Origin: Planctomycetota bacterium | Lineage (GTDB): Bacteria > Planctomycetota > Planctomycetia > Gemmatales > Gemmataceae | Direction: 5' to 3' | DNA length: 40,785 nt | Assembly: GCA_016177925.1 (NCBI GenBank) | Contig: JACOUH010000078.1 | Location: 1 to 40,785 of the forward strand | Shown: piece by piece, positions 1-8,773 of the stretch | How positions within the stretch are numbered: position 1 is the stretch's first letter | Layout: the number at the start of each line of letters is the position of its first letter | Notes under the pieces: generated by a model | Seen by the model: only the letters and a program-made list of their open reading frames with translations | Told to the model about the DNA's origin: nothing | The model's database searches: none | Position numbers and translations under genes: made by a program

Positions 1-2
1 GC

Positions 3-1139
3 ACGATCGCCAGTGAAACCGGTGACTTTGAAGTCGAGGATACGCAGTGGATGGGCGAAACCACGCTGCATATCGGCAGCGTTCTTGAAGGTTCGCTCCG
101 GGTCGGACAGAAGGTCAGGGTGTCGCTCGTGAACCACCTTCGCCTGGACACCATGCGCAACCACACGGCGACACACCTCCTCAACTGGGCGCTGCGCAGG
201 GTCCTCGGCGAGCACGTCGAGCAGAAGGGCTCGCTGGTCGACGCCGAGAAGACGCGCTTCGACTTCGCGCACGAGAAACCGCTGACAAAAGAGGAGATTG
301 CGGAGATCGAACGGCTGGTGAACGAGAAGATCTATGCCGACCTGCCGGTGACGCCGGCCGTCATGCCGCTGGGGCAGGCGAAGAAGATCCCCGGCGTGCG
401 GGCGGTCTTCGGCGAGAAGTACCCCGATCCGGTGCGCGTGCTACTGATCGGCGCCGAGAAGCCCGAGCAAGCGACACCAGAGCACTCCGTCGAGTTCTGC
501 GGCGGTACGCACCTCAACCACACCGGGCAGGCGGGATTCTTCAAGATCATCGGCCAGGAGCAGGTCGGCAAGGGTGTGCGCCGCGTCACGGCGGTCACCG
601 GCAAGGGGGCCGTCGAGGCGGTGCAGCGCATGGCGAGCGTCCTCGACGATCTGGGGGGCCGCTTCAACTGCAAGCCGGAGGAGGTCCCCACTCGCGTCGA
701 GTCGCTGCAGGAGGAGGTCAAGAAGCTCCAGCAGCAGTTGCGCAAGGGAACGGCCGGCGACCTGCAGAGCGCCGCCGACCGGCTGCTCGCTGACGCCGTC
801 GAGGTCAACGGAGCGAAAGTGATCGCCGGCGAGATGCCGCCTGGGCCGGTCGAGCAGATGCAGCAGCAGGCCGATCGGCTGCGGCAGAAGGCGGGCAGCG
901 CCGTCGTCGTCCTGGGCTGGGCCGAAGACGGCAAGGTGCAGTTGCTTGCCGCCGTCACCGACGATCTGACGAAGAAAGGCGTCCACGCCGGCAAGCTGGT
1001 CGGTGAGGTGGCAAAGGTGGTCGGCGGCAAGGGGGGCGGCAAGCCGACAATGGCCCAGGCCGGCGGCAAGGACCCTGCCATGCTCGCCGAGGCGATGCAG
1101 CAGGCGAAGCAACTCGCCCGCCAACAGCTGGGCGGCTGA
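3..1139 (+). CDS. alaS: Alanyl-tRNA synthetase, C-terminal part (5' end outside window)
   Basis: Cytoplasmic enzyme that charges tRNA-Ala; this is the part with the editing (mischarged Ser/Gly-tRNA deacylase) and C-terminal domains. The reading frame is open from base 3, so the aminoacylation domain lies upstream of the window. Visible signatures are the zinc-binding HTATH motif near base 160 and the partner CGGTHLNHTG (Cys-x3-His) near base 500, which together define the editing site. They are followed by a coiled segment (about bases 690-860) and a glycine-rich DHHA1-like C-terminus (VVGGKGGGKPTMAQAGGKDP) typical of AlaRS. The gene ends in TGA and is followed by a block of palindromic repeats, then by a convergent peptidase gene. 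The ATG at base 51 is internal and is not the start. Identification is secure; only the missing 5' end limits it. Confidence 0.95.
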   Translation, partial: TIASETGDFEVEDTQWMGETTLHIGSVLEGSLRVGQKVRVSLVNHLRLDTMRNHTATHLLNWALRRVLGEHVEQKGSLVDAEKTRFDFAHEKPLTKEEIAEIERLVNEKIYADLPVTPAVMPLGQAKKIPGVRAVFGEKYPDPVRVLLIGAEKPEQATPEHSVEFCGGTHLNHTGQAGFFKIIGQEQVGKGVRRVTAVTGKGAVEAVQRMASVLDDLGGRFNCKPEEVPTRVESLQEEVKKLQQQLRKGTAGDLQSAADRLLADAVEVNGAKVIAGEMPPGPVEQMQQQADRLRQKAGSAVVVLGWAEDGKVQLLAAVTDDLTKKGVHAGKLVGEVAKVVGGKGGGKPTMAQAGGKDPAMLAEAMQQAKQLARQQLGG

Positions 1140-1178
1140 GCCGCGGCCCCTACCAGGACCCTTCAACAGCCGGGGGTC

Positions 1179-1503
1179 AGCCCCGAAGGGGCGGCCGTCA
1201 ATAGCCAGAGGCGTCAGCCCCTCGTACCGAGCCCTCGGCCCTGCTCTTCAGCCCCAAAGGGGCGGTAGTCAATAGCCAGGGGCGTCAGCCCCTGGTTTCA
1301 GGCACCGTGCGCTATGATTGGAGCCCCGAAGGGGCGGTAGTCTGCTGGGTGTCGCAGCTGACTGTCGCCCCTTCGGGGCTCTGTCGTCTGTTCACGGCAC
1401 GGAACCAGGGGCTCACGCCCCTGGCTATTGACGACCGCCCCTTCGGGGCTCTAGACCTGACGCTCACGCCCCTGGCTATTGACGACCGCCCGGTTGGGGC
1501 TCA
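1179..1503. repeat. Array of GC-rich palindromic repeat units between convergent genes
   Basis: The unit is a hairpin agccccgaaggggc, then a spacer containing gtcaatagcc, then a second hairpin ccaggggcgtcagcccctgg. Forward units start near 1179 and 1250. A partial unit at 1322 runs into a reversed copy (gccccttcggggct ending near 1380). Reversed units follow at about 1401-1450 and 1463-1503. The block is therefore a large imperfect inverted repeat lying between alaS and the peptidase gene, ending one base before the peptidase stop codon. It could act as a bidirectional transcription barrier. No T-tract follows the stems, so a classical rho-independent terminator is not supported. Confidence 0.8.
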
Positions 1504-1504
1504 A

Positions 1505-2545
1505 TTACTGCGGATAGCTCGGCAGGATGACGGATGCCCCTTGCGGCGTGACGTACTGCGGCGGCAGGAGTTGGGCCCGTGGCGGTTGTCCGGAAGTGGC
1601 CGGGCAGATTCCGCCGGGGCAGGCCGGGGCGCTCATCGACGTCGGGCGGAACGGTTGCGTCGTCGTATCCTCCGGGCTGGGCGACTGGCCGCGGTAGACC
1701 GGCCGCGGCGCTGCGAAGTCCTGCAGCGGCTGCGCCGGCGGGGCCGTCTGCCGCACCACCACCTGATCCGCCGACGGGCTCCGCAGGGTCGCCGCGGCGC
1801 TGGCGACCTGGGCCGGTGCTGTCTGCTTCGGTGAACGCAGGTACTGAATCCACGCCTGTTCCAGCTCTTCCACGGAGTTGAAGCCGTAGTGAACCCGCGC
1901 GGCCTGGTCCCAGCCCTGCGCCATGCCAGCATAAACGAAGTTCAGGAACGCCGGCCGGCTGCTCCGCGACACGAGGAACTCCGACACCGAGAATCCCTGG
2001 GCATACAGGGCCATCACGTCCGAGGGATACTCACGCAGGGTGAACAGCCGGCGCAGCGGGATCATCCGGCCATCGTTGATGATCCGCCGCACCAGCAGAT
2101 CATGGCGACGGCGCTCCTGCTCGTCCTCGGACAGGACGGAACCGCCCTCGTCGGCCCAGCGCGGCACCGGCTGGCGGAAGTGGAAGGCGAAGACGGTGTG
2201 CGTCACCTCGTGCGGCAGCACGCTGGCGAGCAGGCGGTCGAGCGTCCCCTCGATGTGCATGCGCTGGCCGAGCACCTGGCCATTGTCGAAGGCGAACGAG
2301 GTCGCCCCGCCGGAGCCGCTCATCGTCACGGTCGCCTTGAGCGGGCACGGCTGCGACCAGGGCGGCATCTCGCGAAGCAGCCACAGCCGCGCCTTCTCGC
2401 GCCGGTAGTGCTCGGCGTACTCGCCCACCTGACGAGCGATCTCGGGCGTGGCCGCCTCCACGACGAAGTTCTGCGTCCGGTACGACGCCCCCATCGAGAA
2501 GAAGGCCCCGATAAACAAGAACGGTATCAGACGGCGCCTGGCCAT
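1505..2545 (-). CDS. Secreted zinc metallopeptidase-like protein (HExxH, gluzincin type)
   Basis: A 346-residue protein with an N-terminal hydrophobic signal (residues 6-20) preceded by arginines, so it is probably exported. Residues 112-116 read HEVTH, the HExxH zinc/catalytic motif. About 17 residues later comes WADEGG (130-135), whose glutamate could be the third zinc ligand, as in gluzincin (MA clan) peptidases; this spacing is the main functional evidence. A helical region follows (FSVSEFLV, then a motif around YGFNSVEELEQAWIQYL near residue 225), resembling the C-terminal part of peptidase-MA-like domains. The last ~110 residues are Pro/Gln/Ala-rich and probably disordered. The substrate is unknown. 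The gene is convergent with alaS, and the palindromic repeat block begins immediately after its stop codon. The name is motif-based. Confidence 0.8.
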   Translation of the reverse strand: MARRRLIPFLFIGAFFSMGASYRTQNFVVEAATPEIARQVGEYAEHYRREKARLWLLREMPPWSQPCPLKATVTMSGSGGATSFAFDNGQVLGQRMHIEGTLDRLLASVLPHEVTHTVFAFHFRQPVPRWADEGGSVLSEDEQERRRHDLLVRRIINDGRMIPLRRLFTLREYPSDVMALYAQGFSVSEFLVSRSSRPAFLNFVYAGMAQGWDQAARVHYGFNSVEELEQAWIQYLRSPKQTAPAQVASAAATLRSPSADQVVVRQTAPPAQPLQDFAAPRPVYRGQSPSPEDTTTQPFRPTSMSAPACPGGICPATSGQPPRAQLLPPQYVTPQGASVILPSYPQ

Positions 2546-2672
2546 GCCATTGGCTCCCGCAAGACGTGAGGGATGCGCACCGCGAACGAGGGACGCCCCA
2601 CGGTCTTTTTCCAGAGTAAGATCCTGGGCAATCTAGGAATCGTTGCCCGTCCTTGACGTGCGCCGCCGGAAA

Positions 2673-2829
2673 GTGGGGCAGGCTTCCAGCCTGCCGGGGC
2701 AGCGGCAGGCTATTACCTCGGCATGGAAGTTCCGCACACTAACCCGAAGCGTTAGCGAGGTCGATCCTCGCTAACGCTTCGGGTTAGTGTGAGCAGCTTA
2801 CCTGCCGAGGTAATAGCAGCCTACCCCAC
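2673..2829. repeat. Composite of two nested palindromic elements
   Basis: The outer element begins with gtggggcaggcttccagcct (left arm 2673-2695). Its right arm starts (ggcaggct, 2704-2711) but is interrupted. Sequence resembling the end of that arm (agcctaccccac) reappears at 2818-2829. Between them lies a second palindrome (2710-2816): outer arms ctattacctcggca and tgccgaggtaatag, perfect 25-bp inner arms 2736-2760 and 2766-2790, and a 5-base loop. An uninterrupted relative of the outer element is at 40707-40761. A near-identical copy of the inner one (two base differences) is at 15246-15351. Confidence 0.8.
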
Positions 2830-3398
2830 CGCCCGGCCCTGGCGATGTGTCCGCAGCAACTCTAACAGCAAAAGCGAAGCCGGCGCCGGGAGGGCATCGC
2901 GATTTCGTCTCTCCCCCACTCCGAAACTGCGTCCGGCGACGGACTTCCGGCCTGTGCCGCCGCGCTGTCGAGGAGTGCGTTCCCGCCGTCCGTTGTAATG
3001 TCTTCCACGATCGGTGCAAGAAAACTGCATCCGCTTGCCAACAACGGGAGGGGCACCCCCTGAAGGCTTCGCTCCCCAAGGTCCTTGCCTTGAGACAAGT
3101 TGGCAGGGTGGCTAGGATAACGAGGTCGATCCGCAGGCTGGGACGAAGGGCACTCCGCTTTGCCCTTGACCGTCGCGGGTGTTGTTTTGCACACTCAGAG
3201 AAGCGGCAAGACAGCGAACCTGCACAGTCCTGCTGAGATTGCACGGCCGCCACGAAAGCACTACCTTCCTTCAAAGGAAGAGTTGGAGGAGACTCGCCCG
3301 GCGCGTTCTCTGCCAGGGCGCCGGCCGTCCCGAATCGTCCTCGACAGAAAAGCCCTCTTACAGAGCGAAATTCATCCCACCACACCGGGGTTCCCGTC
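2830..3398. other. Intergenic region of about 570 bp without a recognised gene
   Basis: Short open frames exist on both strands but none has a convincing ribosome-binding site, family motif or protein-like composition. A small inverted repeat (aagggcactccgctttgccctt, shown in part: arms aagggca and tgccctt near 3147-3168) is present. The region must hold the promoter of the zinc-ribbon protein gene at 3399, but I could not pick a clear -35/-10 pair. Confidence 0.5.
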
Positions 3399-4652
3399 AT
3401 GGCCATCAGGTTCAAGTGTCCGAAGTGTGGGGCGGAACTGAACGTCAAGGATGAGTTGGCCGGCAAGCAGGGCCGGTGTCCCGCTTGCAAGAATGCGGTC
3501 ACCGTCCCCCGGGTGGCGCCTTCGCGCCGAAAGGTCGAGAAGGTGGAGGAAGTCGAGGAGGTCGAAGAGGTCGAAGAGGTTGAAGAGATCGAGGAAGCGG
3601 AAATCGTCGACGAATATCGGCCCCGCCGTCCGTCAGGGAGCAAACGCCGCCGGGACGAGGACGAAGATGACCGGCCGCGCCGCTCTCGCCGCCGGGACGA
3701 GGAAGAGGACGAGGACGAGGAGGACGCGCCGCGGAGCCGGCGCAGACGCGGACGTCGATACGAGGAAGAGGACGAGGACGAAGACGATCGCCCCTCGCGG
3801 CGCTCCTCCTCGCGGCGCCGACGGGACGAGGACGATGAGGAGGACGAGGACCCAGACGAGAGAGCAAGGCGGAAGAAGCAGCGGGCCAAGAGGGAGCGGG
3901 CCGGCTGGCGGCGGGCCCGGACGGGACTCTTGCTGTTCTTGATCTCGATGTGCCTCTATGGCGGCGCCCTCGCCGTTGCCATGTTCGGTTTTCTGCTCCT
4001 GGACTTCCTGGTCGCGATCAAGGCCGCGAGCGGTGATGTCCTCAAAGTGTTTGGCTACATCACGGTCATCCTGCTCCTGCCTGCCTACATCCTGTCGGTG
4101 GTGGGGCTCAGCTTCACGGTGACGTCTCCGACGCGAAACGGCGCGATGGGCCTCGGGATTGCGAGCCTCTGCTGTTCGGCGATCGCCGCCATTTGCTACC
4201 TGGTCCTGATGTTCAACCTGTTTGATGACTCAGCAGCCGGTGGCGGCTTCCTCCTTCTGTTGGCGGTCCTGAACCCCCTCGGCCCGCTCGGGGAAGAGGG
4301 AGCAAGAAGCATGGTTGTCCGGCCGGCCGGGCCAACCTGGCTCTACTACGTCCTTCCTTTGGCGGACGTCGCCCGCCTGACCCTCGTTGCCCTTTACCTC
4401 TGGGCGGTCGGGCAATCCTTCCGCGACAAGGAAACCGCTTCCGCCGGTTTCATCCAGGGGATTGTCGTGCCATCCACCTGCATCGGCATGGGCCTCCTCG
4501 TCTTTCTGCTCGGTCTGGTATTCAAAAAGGCCACGAGCGATTGGCCCAGGCTTCTGACATTCACTCTCTACGGGTTGATCATCGTCGGCATGCTCGGCTG
4601 GTACGTCTTTGTCACCCTGAACGCCAAGTTCACGCTCGACCGGGAAACGTGA
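3399..4652 (+). CDS. Zinc-ribbon multi-pass membrane protein with charged repetitive linker
   Basis: A 417-residue protein in three parts. Residues 1-36 form a small zinc ribbon with CPKC at 7-10 and CPAC at 27-30, as in many planctomycete membrane proteins. Residues ~40-170 are extremely charged, first a Val-Glu-Glu repeat, then alternating Arg and Asp/Glu blocks, probably disordered and cytoplasmic. Residues ~175-415 contain six or seven hydrophobic segments (for example TGLLLFLISMCLYGGALAVA and LLTFTLYGLIIVGMLGWYVF). No catalytic motif is visible and function is unknown. The ATG at 3399 is chosen because the zinc ribbon starts directly after it; only a weak GGGG Shine-Dalgarno-like stretch precedes it. 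The gene stands alone between a long spacer and a convergent gene. Confidence 0.8.
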   Translation: MAIRFKCPKCGAELNVKDELAGKQGRCPACKNAVTVPRVAPSRRKVEKVEEVEEVEEVEEVEEIEEAEIVDEYRPRRPSGSKRRRDEDEDDRPRRSRRRDEEEDEDEEDAPRSRRRRGRRYEEEDEDEDDRPSRRSSSRRRRDEDDEEDEDPDERARRKKQRAKRERAGWRRARTGLLLFLISMCLYGGALAVAMFGFLLLDFLVAIKAASGDVLKVFGYITVILLLPAYILSVVGLSFTVTSPTRNGAMGLGIASLCCSAIAAICYLVLMFNLFDDSAAGGGFLLLLAVLNPLGPLGEEGARSMVVRPAGPTWLYYVLPLADVARLTLVALYLWAVGQSFRDKETASAGFIQGIVVPSTCIGMGLLVFLLGLVFKKATSDWPRLLTFTLYGLIIVGMLGWYVFVTLNAKFTLDRET

Positions 4653-4705
4653 CCGCCCTTCCCCTCGGGCCGTTCGCCTTATCTTCCACGCGGGGAGAGG
4701 GGACA

Positions 4706-4757
4706 CAAGCCCCAAGCGCCAGCGCGGGGACGTCCCGTCGCTGGCGCTCCGGGCTTG
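4706..4757. repeat. Imperfect palindrome between convergent genes
   Basis: Arms 4706-4724 and 4739-4757 (19 bp, two mismatches; core agcgccagcg / cgctggcgct) flank a 14-base loop. It lies between the 3' ends of the zinc-ribbon gene and the YkgJ-type gene and could end transcription from either side, but there is no T-tract. Its sequence style (caagccc, agcgccagcg) resembles the other palindromic elements in this window. Confidence 0.7.
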
Positions 4758-4802
4758 GGTCAGACGGCCCCGCGGTAAGGATAGTTTGCCCTGCGCTGGC
4801 CT

Positions 4803-6134
4803 TCAGCGGCTGTACCAGGCGATCAGGCGTGAGATTTCTCCGCGGCGGGCGAGGATCTTGAAGCTCAGCCGCTGACGCAGCGTCCCCAGCACGCGGTTGA
4901 AGCCGAAGTGATCGTCGACGATGCTCAGCGCCCGCGTCACCGCCTCTTCTGCTGGCAGCGGCCGCATCGCACGGGCTACCCAGAGCAGGATCGGCATCGT
5001 CAGGGCCAGGTGCTCGAATCCTTCCCAGAACGACATGCCGAACGAGGCGGCCCCGCAAAACTGCATCGAGCCGACCTTCATTGTGTAATAGCGCTCGAGG
5101 ATCTCGTCAGCCTGCGGCGACAGCGGGCCAGTTGGCTGTTCGATCGCCTCGAAGGTCGTCTCGGGCAGCCAGGCGTGCATGCGCGGAATGAAGCCGCTCC
5201 CGCGAGTGAAACGCCAGGCGGCATGGAGGAGAGCAACGCGGCCGCGGATGTCGGGGCCGCGGTTGGGCCCGTGGTCCTTGCGCGTGTAGATGGCCAGCGC
5301 CTGGCGGAACAGGATTCGTCCCACCCAACTCGGCGGCGTCACCGACATCGGGTCGGCCGGGACGTCAGCGCCGGCAAACGATTCCAGGACATCGAGCAGC
5401 TCACGCAGCTTGTCCCCCTCGAGCTGAGCGATGTTCTTCGCCTGCCGGCAGACTGTAGCGAACGCCAGGCACTTCCGCATGCGCCGCTCCATCGGGTCGG
5501 AGCGATCGCGCAGCAGGTTCAGCAACGGCTTGACGAAACGCTGCAACTCCGGCCAGGCGACGCGCTGGCCCGACCGAAGCCGCGGCGGGCGAACGCTCGT
5601 GCCGTCGGGCTGCGGCGTCAGTCCCTCGCGCTTGGCGAGCAGAGCGGCGAACTCGAGCAACTCCTCGTCGTGTTTGCTGAGGGGGCGTCCCTTGTTGGCC
5701 GCCGCGGACGGACAGGCGTAGCGAACACCGACGCCCCAGTGATCGCCCTGCGGCACCAGAACAAAGGGAAACAGCCGGCACGGCAGCGGCTTGGTTTCGT
5801 AGCCGAAGCGCTCGTGGATGCGGCAGCGCCCCTGCTCGGAAAGGAAGACGCAGCTGCCGTCGGGGCGGTGGTTGAGCTGCGAGCGGCGAGCCCAGAACGG
5901 CCCGACGCGCTTGAAGGGGGCCAGCCCGCCGAGGTCCTTGTCGCGGTCCCAGCCCTGGGACTCGATGCGTTTCCGTTCTTCGTCCGTGACGGTAACCTGG
6001 TATTCCTTGCAGCAGGTGCCGCAGACGTGACAGTCCCAGTTCTGCAAGACAGGAAGATGGCGGATCGGGAAAGACATCAGCAACCCGGAGCAAGGAGGAG
6101 GGAAGTGGAATCGACCGCGAGTTCTTCCCGTCAT
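4803..6134 (-). CDS. YkgJ-family cysteine-cluster protein
   Basis: The protein has a conserved cysteine cluster near its N-terminus: CHVCGTCC at residues 35-42, then a CVFL...CRIH pair and a PCRLFPF motif within the next ~100 residues. This is the pattern of YkgJ/flagellin-N-methylase-like proteins, which are thought to bind zinc or an Fe-S cluster; the exact role of the family is poorly defined. The remaining ~300 residues are alpha-helical-looking with no recognised catalytic motif. Two starts are possible: ATG at 6134 (443 aa) or ATG at 6077 (424 aa, MSFPIRHLPVLQNWDC). The second begins closer to the conserved region and is biologically attractive, but neither has a strong Shine-Dalgarno sequence. 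The gene is divergent from proS, with a tandem-repeat/palindrome element in between. Confidence 0.8.
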   Translation of the reverse strand: MTGRTRGRFHFPPPCSGLLMSFPIRHLPVLQNWDCHVCGTCCKEYQVTVTDEERKRIESQGWDRDKDLGGLAPFKRVGPFWARRSQLNHRPDGSCVFLSEQGRCRIHERFGYETKPLPCRLFPFVLVPQGDHWGVGVRYACPSAAANKGRPLSKHDEELLEFAALLAKREGLTPQPDGTSVRPPRLRSGQRVAWPELQRFVKPLLNLLRDRSDPMERRMRKCLAFATVCRQAKNIAQLEGDKLRELLDVLESFAGADVPADPMSVTPPSWVGRILFRQALAIYTRKDHGPNRGPDIRGRVALLHAAWRFTRGSGFIPRMHAWLPETTFEAIEQPTGPLSPQADEILERYYTMKVGSMQFCGAASFGMSFWEGFEHLALTMPILLWVARAMRPLPAEEAVTRALSIVDDHFGFNRVLGTLRQRLSFKILARRGEISRLIAWYSR

Positions 6135-6173
6135 TGTACTCGCTCTGAGCGACAGACGCGACAGCGACGGGCT

Positions 6174-6262
6174 CTTTGTTTAGCCGCGACGCGCTAGCGG
6201 AGCGCTCCCTTTGTTTAGCCGCGACGCGCTAGCGGAGCGCTCCGCTAGCGCGTCGCGGCTAA
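6174..6262. repeat. 35-bp tandem duplication overlapping a perfect 48-bp palindrome
   Basis: Bases 6174-6208 and 6209-6243 are identical 35-mers beginning ctttgtttagccgcgacgcg. Bases 6215-6262 form an exact palindrome with 24-base half-sites (ttagccgcgacgcgctagcg at the left end) and no loop. The element sits in the divergent gap between the YkgJ-type gene and proS, upstream of the proposed proS promoter. Confidence 0.85.
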
Positions 6263-6300
6263 CCGCGGACCATCCACGCAACGCCGTAACCGCGAACCTC

Positions 6301-6330
6301 GTGTCAGCCGCCGTGGTCCGCCCCTATAAT
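6301..6330 (+). promoter_or_regulatory. Candidate promoter of proS
   Basis: A perfect TATAAT at 6325-6330 stands 30 bases before the proS start codon, with GTGTCA (4/6 match to the -35 consensus) at 6301-6306 and an 18-base spacer. A strong AAGGAGG follows at 6350-6356. The -10 box is convincing, the -35 box less so. Confidence 0.45.
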
Positions 6331-6360
6331 CTCCCCTGGCGCAGAAAACAAGGAGGACGC

Positions 6361-7875
6361 ATGGCCGAGAAGATCACCCCGCGAGCTACCAACTACGCGG
6401 ACTGGTATCAGGACGTCGTCAAGGAAGCGGGGCTCGCCGAGAACTCCGACGTGCGCGGCTGCATGGTCATCAAGCCGCACGGCTACGCTATCTGGGAGAA
6501 GATGCAGCGAGCCCTGGACCGCATGTTCAAGGACACCGGCCACGTCAACGCTTACTTCCCGCTGTTCATCCCGCGGCACTTCCTCGAGAAGGAGGCCGAA
6601 CACGTCGAGGGCTTCGCCAAGGAGTGCGCCGTGGTCACCCACCACCGTCTCATCGCCGGTCCCGACGGCAAGGGCCTCGTCCCCGACCCGGCCTCGAAGC
6701 TCGAGGAGGAACTGGTCATCCGGCCGACCTCCGAGACGATCATCTGGAACACGTACAGGAATTGGGTGCAGAGCTACCGCGACCTGCCGATCCTGCTCAA
6801 CCAGTGGTGCAACGTCGTCCGTTGGGAGATGCGGACGCGGCTCTTCCTGCGCACGGCCGAGTTCCTCTGGCAGGAGGGCCACACGGCCCACGCCACGCAG
6901 CAGGAGGCCGAGGAAGAGGCCAGGCGGATGCTCGAGGTCTACCGCACCTTCGCCGAGGAGTGGATGGCGATGCCGGTGCTCACCGGCCCCAAGAGCGAAG
7001 GACAGAGATTCCCCGGTGCCGTCTACACGCTCTGCATCGAGGCGCTGATGCAGGACAAGAGAGCGCTGCAGGCCGGCACGTCGCATTTCCTCGGGCAGAA
7101 CTTTGCGAAGGTATTTGGCGTACAGTTCCAGGACCGCGAGGGTAAACTGGAACTCGCCTGGGCGACGAGCTGGGGCGTATCGACGCGGTTGGTCGGCGGC
7201 GTGATCATGACGCACGGCGACGACCAGGGGCTGGTCCTGCCGCCGCGGCTGGCCCCCCTCCACGTCGTCATCGTGCCGATCTTCAAGAAACCCGAGGAAC
7301 GGACGGCGGTGTTGCAGGCGGCCGAGCAGCTGGCGGCGGCGATCCGTAATGTCCCCCTGCGCGAGTGGTTGAACTACGAGCCGGTGGTGGTCAAGGTCGA
7401 CGACCGCGACCAGTATCAGCCAGGCTTCAAGTTCACCGAGTGGGAGGTCAAGGGCGTGCCGATCCGCGTCGAGCTGGGGCCGAAGGACCTGGAGAAGAAC
7501 GCCTGCGTGCTGGCGCGGCGTGACCGTCCCGGCAAGGCGGGCAAAGAGATGGGCGTGCCGCTGACCGGCGCCGCGGCCCGCATCGCCGAATTGCTCAAGG
7601 AGATCCAGGCTGGGTTGTTTGAGAAGGCCCGCCAGTTCCGCGACGCCAACAGTTACGAGGTCAATTCCTGGGACGAGTTCAAGGCGAAGATCGACGAGCC
7701 GGGCGGCTTCCTGTGGGCGCACTGGGACGGCACGCGCGAGACGGAGGATCGCATCGCCGCCGAAACCAAGGCGACGATCCGCTGCATTCCGTTCGAGCGC
7801 AAGAACGAAGCGGGCAAGTGCATCCTGACCGGCAGTCCGTCGGAGGGCCGCGTCGTCTTCGCCAGGGCGTACTGA
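6361..7875 (+). CDS. proS: Prolyl-tRNA synthetase, archaeal/eukaryal type
   Basis: A 504-residue class II synthetase that attaches proline to tRNA-Pro. Motifs seen: RPTSE (121-125), the motif-2 loop ending in [16 protein letters not shown] (about 162-177) and motif 3 around [15 protein letters not shown] (about 273-287), followed by an anticodon-binding domain and a C-terminal domain ending in FARAY. The short length, lack of the ~180-residue editing insertion found between motifs 2 and 3 in E. coli-type ProRS, and the C-terminal extension ending in tyrosine all mark the archaeal/eukaryal (ProS type 3) form. The start at 6361 is fixed by AAGGAGG four bases upstream; the frame is open further 5' but without a ribosome-binding site. 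The squalene synthase-family gene follows after 34 bp and may be co-transcribed. Confidence 0.95.
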   Translation: MAEKITPRATNYADWYQDVVKEAGLAENSDVRGCMVIKPHGYAIWEKMQRALDRMFKDTGHVNAYFPLFIPRHFLEKEAEHVEGFAKECAVVTHHRLIAGPDGKGLVPDPASKLEEELVIRPTSETIIWNTYRNWVQSYRDLPILLNQWCNVVRWEMRTRLFLRTAEFLWQEGHTAHATQQEAEEEARRMLEVYRTFAEEWMAMPVLTGPKSEGQRFPGAVYTLCIEALMQDKRALQAGTSHFLGQNFAKVFGVQFQDREGKLELAWATSWGVSTRLVGGVIMTHGDDQGLVLPPRLAPLHVVIVPIFKKPEERTAVLQAAEQLAAAIRNVPLREWLNYEPVVVKVDDRDQYQPGFKFTEWEVKGVPIRVELGPKDLEKNACVLARRDRPGKAGKEMGVPLTGAAARIAELLKEIQAGLFEKARQFRDANSYEVNSWDEFKAKIDEPGGFLWAHWDGTRETEDRIAAETKATIRCIPFERKNEAGKCILTGSPSEGRVVFARAY

Positions 7876-7909
7876 TACCCGTGCCCGCCGCTCCCGGAAG
7901 ACAGCGCAC

Positions 7910-8773
7910 ATGGCGACGCTGGCCCATTCCTTTGCCTGGTGCGAGCGCGTGGCGCGGCGAGAGGCGGCGAACTTCTATCACGCCTTCCGACTGCTGCCGC
8001 GCCGCCAGCGCCTCGACATGTGCGCGCTGTACGCCTTCCTGCGCGTCTCCGACGACCTGGTCGACGCCCCCGGCCCCGAAGAGGGCAAGCGGCGGTCCCT
8101 CGACGACTGGCGGCGCCGCCTCGACCGGGCGCTGCACGGTGTCGATAGCCACCCGCTGCACCCCGCCCTCCGCGATACCGTCCGCACGCACAGCATTCCG
8201 CACGAGTACCTTCACGCGGCTCTCGATGGCGTCGCGATGGATCTCGACGTCTCATCTTATAACACCTTCGACGACCTCTATTTGTACTGTTACCGCGTGG
8301 CCTCGGTGGTGGGCTTGTCGTGCATCCACATCTGGGGCTTCACGCACGAGCAGGCGCGGAAGTACGCCGAGTCCGCCGGCGTGGCGTTCCAGCTGACCAA
8401 CATCCTGCGCGATCTCGCCGAGGACGCCGGCCGTGGCCGCATCTACCTGCCGGCGGAGGACCTCGAGCGCTTTGGCTACCGCCGCGAGCAGCTCTGCCGC
8501 GGTGAGCGCGACGCCCACTTCGAGGTGCTGATGCGCTTCGAGGCGGAGCGGGCGGGCCGCTACTACGACGCGGCGGCGCCGCTGGTGCCGCTGCTGCCGC
8601 CGCCGGGGCGCGCGGTGTTCCTCGTGATGCTGCGCACCTACCGCGGTTTGCTCGAGGCCATTACGCGCTGCAACTTCGACGTCTTCGCTCGCCGGGTGCG
8701 TGTCAGCCGCTGGTACAAACTGTGGCAGGTGCTCAAGGTGTTGCCCGTGCGCTGGGGCCTGTGCCTCTCGTAA
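7910..8773 (+). CDS. Squalene/phytoene synthase family enzyme
   Basis: A 287-residue isoprenoid synthase that condenses two prenyl diphosphates head to head. The first Asp-rich motif is SDDLVD (residues 47-52). The second, around NILRDLAEDAGRGRIYLPAE (about 164-183), matches the family signature closely. Within the family the sequence is most like HpnC/HpnD-type (pre)squalene synthases of bacterial hopanoid pathways, but phytoene synthase (CrtB) cannot be excluded by eye, so no symbol is given. It is probably membrane-associated, like the family. It begins 34 bp after proS, with a modest GGAAG about ten bases before the ATG. No other hopanoid or carotenoid gene is present in the window. Confidence 0.88.
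   Translation: MATLAHSFAWCERVARREAANFYHAFRLLPRRQRLDMCALYAFLRVSDDLVDAPGPEEGKRRSLDDWRRRLDRALHGVDSHPLHPALRDTVRTHSIPHEYLHAALDGVAMDLDVSSYNTFDDLYLYCYRVASVVGLSCIHIWGFTHEQARKYAESAGVAFQLTNILRDLAEDAGRGRIYLPAEDLERFGYRREQLCRGERDAHFEVLMRFEAERAGRYYDAAAPLVPLLPPPGRAVFLVMLRTYRGLLEAITRCNFDVFARRVRVSRWYKLWQVLKVLPVRWGLCLS

Noticed and set aside
3399..3889. Serine/arginine-rich frame on the minus strand
   Set aside because: It is the complement of the Glu/Arg-rich linker of the zinc-ribbon protein.
6304..7911. Long antisense reading frame (535 codons) opposite proS
   Set aside because: It mirrors the codons of proS in high-GC DNA and has no recognisable motif or ribosome-binding site.
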